DNA of 64,000 bases, from positions 57,213,547 to 57,277,546 of the forward strand of contig NC_092628.1 in NCBI RefSeq assembly GCF_039555335.1, written 5' to 3'. Numbering within the stretch: the first letter of the stretch is position 1; the number at the start of each line of letters is the position of its first letter. The position numbers and the translations under genes were made by a program. Below the pieces are notes generated by a model, which was not told where the DNA came from, did not search any database, and worked only from the letters and a program-made list of their open reading frames with translations. Positions 57,570-64,000 of this stretch are shown here, in pieces. The stretch is from Amphiura filiformis (Eukaryota; Echinodermata; Ophiuroidea; Amphilepidida; Amphiuridae).

Positions 57570-60120
57570 CAGGTATATTTATTTGGCAGCAATTGAAAAG
57601 ATGCAAATATTGATTCATCTCAAGGAAATTTAGAATGAAAAAATATTTTTTGCATGTTATGTAAAACCCACAAGCGTCCGCATACTATACATCTAGATGG
57701 AATAGTAGCATTTCCAATCAAAATAACATACATAATTGACAAAAAAAACAAATATTTTATACCTAATAATTTTTTACTGACAAGCATTTCAACACACAAT
57801 AATAGTTCAAGGTCATACAATTGCAAAATTGTATCATTTTAGTGCAGCGTTATTTGATAGGAAATTTGTGAGGAACAGAATCAGATGTAATCAATTGAAT
57901 AAAACCAGGGTATCGGGAAGTAATTGGCTGCAATTAAATAAGCCATACATCATTTAGCATGGAAGCATGCTCTAGTGGTTATGCAGTAGAATGCATGCGG
58001 ATGGAATACCAGCATAGCATTTCCAATCAGCTCCTAGTACTTGCTCATTTTCCCTGTGAGGTTCACTTGCACTGCATATGTAGTTTTCTTACTATTGTTG
58101 TAATAATATATCTTATGGCTGTTCATTCATATGTGCTTATTTATAGAAGCTGAGTGGTAGAGTGCAGAGTACACTTACTATCATTGCGATTTCTTAATGT
58201 TGCGTTGCATTTCTTTTATTTGAGTGTATGGCTAGCGGTCCACAGTGTCTGCAGGCAAAAATGGGCTTTCTTGGGAAAAAAATTCATGCTTGTAAAATGA
58301 GTTTAATGCATGAAGTAAACATTCAACTGAAAAATACACATTCACTCTCATAATTGGTTTCAATGTATAAAGAGATGTGTACTGTTAATTCGAATATAAA
58401 ATTAAAATCAAGAAACTACATTCTTTCAGCAGAAAAAGCAACACCAAGTGAAAATAAGAATGCCATAGTGTACCGGCGGGTACTGACCGGACGATTTGTT
58501 TCCTTCTCCTATAAGCCAGTGCAATTTTTTGCCTTAATTAGCACCACCCTTATTATTAACTGCATGTTAATCCGATGGTCGAGTGTTGCAGAATGATAAT
58601 TTTAATTTTGTTGATCAAGAAATAAACCATTTTTTTAATATGTTGTCTTTATTGTAATCCATTGACCAAACTGAATTAAGAGATAAAAATAGCATAGGAT
58701 GCTAATTATATTGACCAATCCAACTTCAAAACATCAAAATTGCAACAATGATAAGCAAGAAAGAAAGCCTTGATGTTACAAACATAAAACCTTATTGTGA
58801 CAAACATAAAAATCAAGCATACCCTGCAGTCGCCCAGCTCATCGTCAGATGATGCAACTTTATAATTAAAGAAAAGAAATCTTACTGAGAAGGTCATCAG
58901 AAGCACCATGCATATGTGACACGATCTGATCCACTCAGACCTTAGTGGGAAATTTTGAAATTAGAGTTATTACCATCACTAACTTACTCAGTACGTAAGC
59001 TTAATGATGTTGAAATCCCTAAGTGCAGAGCATACCTTTTTGACTACTTATTACCTTTTTATATGTCAATTTTCTTATGTTTAAATTATTGTTTTTTTGC
59101 TTCATAATTTTGCCCGTATCTCAATTTTATTATTGACGACTTTGGTCTGATTGGATCAAATCGCGTCATATGATATATATAAGTTCATTGATGCTTTATT
59201 AGTCTCCATAATCCTTGACCACTCACCTGTAATACAACGTCCACTCCACACATCAACTATTATTGACCACACTTCTCAATGAATTGCTTCATAACCATGA
59301 CAACCATGCCGATTCTATACAAGAATATTGCCGTGATTGTGTGCATCTCCCACCAGCGCTGACATGATACAATTAAGTTGAATGATTTCATGTGAAGAAG
59401 TTAAAGTAGGGCTATTTTTGACGTGAATTAGGATGGAGAGCTATTGTTGAGTGGACAATAAAAGAGCTACTAAAGAAATTGTCGTTTACCCGCAGGCATT
59501 TTATTAGCTACATGTAGAGAATCATCTATACGTGAAATGTAATAGGTTTAAAGCAATTTCAATTTGTGCAGCTTCGAAGAGGACGATATTTGAAAGCAAA
59601 TTTAGTGTTAAGATATGATACAAATTCAAATATTTGGCTCTATTTTTGCCTTTTAAAGCTAAACAAATGAGTCAATTTTGGGCAAAATTTGTTGATTTTA
59701 CCCCTCCTGTAATTCACTTTACCCCCCATCCCCCCCCCCCCTCGAAAATATTTCCTGGTGCAGCCACTTGCTTCGTTATGAATTAATGTTTCTTCAGTGC
59801 TTGTTACCAAATGTGCCAAACATGCATTCATAAAGGGCCTAATAGGAATGATGATAAAGTGTTAGTACTTGTAACAAGCATGATGAGTTACTGTTATCAA
59901 ATATATCAGTTATTTGAACACTTCAAATTAAATTCATTAAATTTCAATTAATTATAAGGTCAAAAAGTAAATTGTTTTAAAGGTTACTGGTTTAATAAAA
60001 ATGGAATATTATTTGTCATCTTTATGGTGTATTTTTGTCATTTTATCTTTTTTTCATTTGTTTTTTTATGGTAAGACTTTTTGCAATCAGAGCAGAGGTG
60101 ATGATGGTATTTACAAATGT
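57570..60120. other. No gene seen
   Basis: AT-rich sequence with a C-run at 59724-59742. No exon or full TIR pair is recognised. Confidence 0.4.
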
Positions 60121-60148
60121 AACAGTAGATAGTAGTGATGTTAATATG

Positions 60149-60171
60149 TTGCTATCTACAGTAGATAGCAA
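60149..60171. repeat. Perfect copy of the dispersed palindrome
   Basis: Core GCTATCTACAGTAGATAGC with TTGC/GCAA ends, 23 nt and fully self-complementary apart from the central base. Confidence 0.9.
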
Positions 60172-60507
60172 TGGTAAAAATTCTCATAGAATTGATGTCA
60201 GGTTTTTGCAGTTCTGTATACACACTCTTGTTTAAGAAATATTGAAAAAGCTACAGTAGATATCAATAGCAGTACTATCAGGGTATATGATGTCATAGTT
60301 TTGTAGTTGCACAGAAACGTCAGAGATTTATTTACGAAATTAATATTTAAAAAAAACGCAGATATTTATCATAATAGTGCACTATACATTGCACAGGCAT
60401 AAGACCACAAGCCTCAGCATACTTTACAGGAATTTGCAAAATACTGTGGTCCAATACACACCTTGTAATCCATCTAGCAACAATCAGGGACAGAAGGGAT
60501 ATAAATA

Positions 60508-60530
60508 TTGCTATCTACAGTAGATAGCAA
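60508..60530. repeat. Second perfect copy of the dispersed palindrome
   Basis: Identical to 60149-60171 over all 23 positions. The flanks differ apart from AATAGTAGCA-like sequence on the right. Confidence 0.9.
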
Positions 60531-60727
60531 TAGTAGCAATTAGCAGGATAAGTGTCAAATGTTTGCAGTTGTGTTGCATGATCTAGTTTTCGATTAAATT
60601 ATTAAATTAATCAGTTGAATACTTCATCTTATCTCAACACTTCAAGTACTGATAATTGAATATGGTACAAGTAATTAAAGTGTTATCCGATACAATAAAG
60701 CAGGCTTATTTTCACTCTTCACTTCAG

Positions 60728-60910
60728 TTTCTTCTGGCAATTTAACAGAAAAAGTTACACATAATACTGATGAAATATTACATTCCAAATCACAGATGGA
60801 GGTAAATTTTATTCATTTATCTCACTTGTCTCTTTCTAACGTGTGTTGGTGACAGGAAAACAGTGAAAAAAATATCCATGACAAATATTCACAGCATCAC
60901 CTAATCGAAG
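60728..60910 (+). other. Candidate exon pair (weak)
   Basis: 60728-60801 follows a CTTCACTTCAG acceptor and is open in one frame (SSGNLTEKVTHNTDEILHSK) up to GAG|GTAAAT. 60856-60910 follows GGTGACAG and is open (ENSEKNIHDKYSQHHLIE) up to GTAAGG. The two are phase-compatible. There is no family match, and chance is a serious alternative. Confidence 0.15.
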
Positions 60911-61226
60911 GTAAGGAAGAGTTCCTATACTTAACAAGCACCTGTGACTTTGATTCAATTAAGACAGATTAAATTCCACGATAACGATATTAGTCGGTAA
61001 TTACAATGACAATTGAGATATGCAAATGAGGTAAGAGACCGGAAGGTAATTTAATATAGGGAAGCTGCTTGGTTTAGCTTCTTGTGCAGGTATATTGATA
61101 ACTAATTCTAACGGTTTTTGCTTACTCGAATGTAACACTTTCAAATCTCTGTACTGTGCAGTAAAATTCAAATAAGCCAGATGAAAGGATTTATCAGCAC
61201 TTTGAAATTATTTGGCAAGATTTTAA

Positions 61227-61475
61227 GATGATTGGGGTCAGGGTAAGGATTACCAGGAGGATTAGGGGCAGGAGTAGGAGATTAGGATGTTGAGATCAGT
61301 AAATAGGCTGATGATTGGGGTCAGGGGAAGGATTACCAGGAGGATTAGGGGCAGGAGTAGGAGATTAGGATGTTGAGATCAGTAAATAGGCTGATGATTG
61401 GGGTCAGGGGAAGGATTACCAGGAGGATTAGGGGCAGGAGTAGGGATTAGGATGTTGAGATCAGTAAATAAGGCT
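61227..61475 (+). repeat. 83-bp tandem repeat, three copies
   Basis: Units start GATGATTGGGGTCAGGG at 61227, 61310 and 61393, and are nearly identical. The unit is purine- and G-rich (AGGAGGATTAGGGGCAGGAG). Confidence 0.95.
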
Positions 61476-61623
61476 CCATTGATTGGTCATATATGTGTTG
61501 CTGTTGACTAACTGGAAATCTTAATTATGAGAGTTTTTGTCATGATTCATCAGTTGTGTTCATAGTTGACCTTTTTTAACATGAGTTTAATATTTGAAGG
61601 TGTAATCCTGTTGCAATTCACCC

Positions 61624-61762
61624 ATTGCATGGTTCCGCCATGTGCGAGGAGTGCCTTGATCTGGCAGCATGCATGAATGGGAATTGAACTGGGTCATGTA
61701 ATTCTTCCTTGCATGTCATGCCAGTTCGAGGCTCTCCTTGCATCATGGCAGAACCGTGCAAT
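61624..61762. mobile_element. Palindromic MITE, copy 2
   Basis: The ends ATTGCATGGTTCCGCCATG and the complement around CATGGCAGAACCGTGCAAT are mirrored. Related to 28623-28778 in the opposite orientation. Confidence 0.8.
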
Positions 61763-62224
61763 AGTCGAATAGAGCATAAAGATGCAACAAACACTTTAGA
61801 AGTCATATGCTTGCTAGCAAAAAAAAAAGATTGCGCATTTGCTTGTGTGCATCACCTTTGGAACACCTTATTTCTCAGTTGTCACTACCAAGTATAATCA
61901 ATGACATTCAAAGTTGGTACATGAAGAAAGGCTTATTTTCCGTCAACCAAATTAGTGGACAAGTTTGTCTGAATTCTTCATCACAAATTGGCAGGTTTAC
62001 TCTTTGCGTGATAGAAATATTAAACAAAAGCACTTTCAACCCAATGTGATTGATTATGAATATGTAAAATGTGTTTTTGCCTAACATGAAATCATGGATG
62101 CATCACTGCGTTTACAAGTGGCATGCAAATATCATGAATGTAGTGATAAACACCTGTTGGACCAGGATTTCTATAGATTGCTGTACTGAATAGAACAAAT
62201 ATAATGGTGATGTATTAACAACAT

Positions 62225-63105
62225 CTGTGACCAAAGAAGATTTTCACGCAACCCCCAGAATGCAACATGGTTTTGCAGAATTCTTCAAATTTGGTCCAGA
62301 TGTAAAACGAATCCCATAGACCCCTGCACCGAAGAAAACTTTATAGCGCCATTATCATTAGGGCCCTTAGATTCTTGACCACATTAGGAAAGATATAGGT
62401 TCTCAATGTTCTCTTTTCTAATTTGGAAAAATTTGGAGCCCCTCAAATTTAGACAGTTATTAGAAACAACAACAACCAAAGGCAACCATTGATTTCCAAA
62501 TTTGTGTCATATATGTGTAATTAGTTCAAAACCTCCAGAAATGCTCCAGATGACATGCAAATGCATGGAGTACAATACAAGTGAGTATATCACCTGTCAA
62601 CTGGTATTGATGGAAGTAATTCTTTTGTACACCATGCATTTGCATGTCTGGAGGATGATTTGAACTAAATGTGCTCCGTAATTATGATAGCGGCTCTCTT
62701 GGTTTGGTATGATTGATGGACCAATTTATCAATTGATCATGTTGATAAGGCAGGCCTTCTCAACTGGCGGTGTGTGCCACTTGTGGCGCTTGGAGTTAGT
62801 CGAAGTGGTGCACAAAGTGGCGCACAGTAAATTTACTAATTTTTTCACATAAATTTTTAACAAAGAAGGCAAATGCCCCCTGTTCCCCTGCCCTGCCCCC
62901 TGCCCTGCCCTGCCCCCCTGCCCCCACCTGCTATGCGTTCGGTCCAGCACGTGTTCCCTCGCAAAATCCTCCCTTAACATGTCGGCACTTCATGTGATAA
63001 GGTATTGATCAAAGGAAGCCCAGAATTCATTGTGGGTGATATACTTTTGGTCACAACGATGTATTCCGGGGGTTGCATGAAAATTTTCTTTGATCTGTGA
63101 CATGA
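62225..63105. repeat. Widely spaced inverted repeat
   Basis: TCTGTGACCAAAGAAGATTTT and CACGCAACCCCCAGAAT at 62226-62265 pair with the reverse complement of 63060-63105. Both lie in otherwise unrelated sequence and may mark the ends of one larger element. Confidence 0.5.
62875..62935 (+). repeat. (CCCTG)n-type C-rich tract
   Basis: Imperfect CCCTGCCCTGCCCC repeats, with a G-rich complement. Confidence 0.85.
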
Positions 63106-64000
63106 GCTGATCCAATCAAACCAAAGGATGACATTTTGAAAATTGATCATAGTTAACATTTGAACTTATGTCTGACAATATCATCAAATTGCACAGTAGA
63201 GAGTGAATCGATTAATTGTTGCATTTTGGCTGACTTTGTTTGTCTGGTTTTTTTACCTTCTTTGCTATATGTTTTCTGTTTTTTTCATATGGTTAGAAAT
63301 CTCTCAAACATGGAAAAATGAAGAAATGAACCACAATGTGAGTTTTAAAGCTATTGTTGTGGCAAACTCTTTTTTATTAGCATTATCAGAAGTTGATGTT
63401 ATACAGACATAGGTTGCTTCTGGAATTACTATGTCATGAGTAAGCCAATCAGAAACACAGACTTAAGATAATATTAGATGTTTCAATAGTCTTATGTGAG
63501 GTTTTCAAACAATTTTCTAAATTTAATTAGTAGGGTGTAAGAAGTACTTTAACATAGAGATCGTATTACAGTGCAGAGCTTTTCTTATAGATGTACATAC
63601 ATATAGCCAATTTTATGAAAATTCTTCACTTTCTTTAATGTTAAGTAGCTGTAGGAAAAATGGAAAAAAAAATACAATCATGTTCTCCTATACACTGATA
63701 TGCAAGATCCCATCGGCATATAAAGATGTAAAAATAGCAACTTTTTGTTCTCCCAGAATACTCCAGGCATGATTAATGTTGTTTCTACATGTGAAGTGTT
63801 AACTTGCAAAACATGAATAGATTTCACTGAAGATACGGTTCATAATTAAGGAACACATTCAGCATGAGGCTTGTAAGCATTTTAATTAAGCAGTACATAA
63901 GGGTATTGAAACTGTTTAATTTAAGAGCACAGATGAATACAGTCACAGTCTTCTGAACGAATCTTGAAAGAATTTGTGCTGAAACTGGCTTTCTAACATA
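63106..64000. other. No gene seen
   Basis: AT-rich end of the window with no recognisable exon, repeat pair or RNA gene. Confidence 0.4.

Noticed and set aside
57960-58035. tRNA or SINE around GCTCTAGTGGTTATGCAGTAG
   Set aside because: The A-box similarity is weak, there is no B box and no terminal stem.

Overview
This window is animal nuclear DNA. It is AT-rich, its genes are split by long introns with GT/AG borders, and most of the rest is short non-autonomous DNA transposons, decayed non-LTR retrotransposons and satellites. The repeat style and the proteins suggest a marine invertebrate, most likely a deuterostome such as an echinoderm or hemichordate. That placement is an inference, because nothing here fixes the species. 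There are no rRNA genes, no convincing intact tRNA, no operons and no CRISPR array.

Three conserved housekeeping genes can be assembled exon by exon. (1) Minus strand, 8664 down to 885: the first nine coding exons of EXO1, the exonuclease of mismatch repair and DNA-end resection. All seven metal-binding acidic residues of the nuclease are present and the 3' end lies left of the window. (2) Plus strand, 18336-26042: a complete six-exon YIPF4 gene, encoding a five-pass Golgi/ER membrane protein of 268 residues. (3) Minus strand, 41483 down to 35722: three exons of PSMG3 (proteasome assembly chaperone 3), with the last exon not found. A fourth likely gene starts on the plus strand at about 44771. 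It has a 78-codon first exon with an N-terminal membrane segment and a good splice donor, but I do not recognise it. The genes are independent units and share no pathway.

Layout: 1-8.7 kb EXO1 with a hAT-like MITE and a TTAA-bordered MITE in its introns; 8.7-18.3 kb intergenic, with a 677-bp near-perfect palindrome, a G-rich minisatellite and foldback elements; 18.3-26.0 kb YIPF4, whose introns hold at least five inverted-repeat elements; 26.3-26.9 kb a 228-bp tandem repeat carrying repeated AATAAA signals; 28.6-35 kb repeats; 35.7-41.5 kb PSMG3, with a 1.4-kb insertion block in intron 1; 41.9-44.1 kb transposon remains; 44.8 kb the orphan exon; 45-64 kb gene-poor, with nested MITEs, micro- and minisatellites, LINE fragments and a dispersed palindrome (core GCTATCTACAGTAGATAGC).

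The most notable structure outside genes is a set of palindromic elements sharing TTAA borders and AAGG-type tips (6.4, 12.3, 30.7, 36.0, 36.9 and 38.8 kb), which look like piggyBac-type foldback MITEs, together with cases where the order of nested insertions can be read directly.
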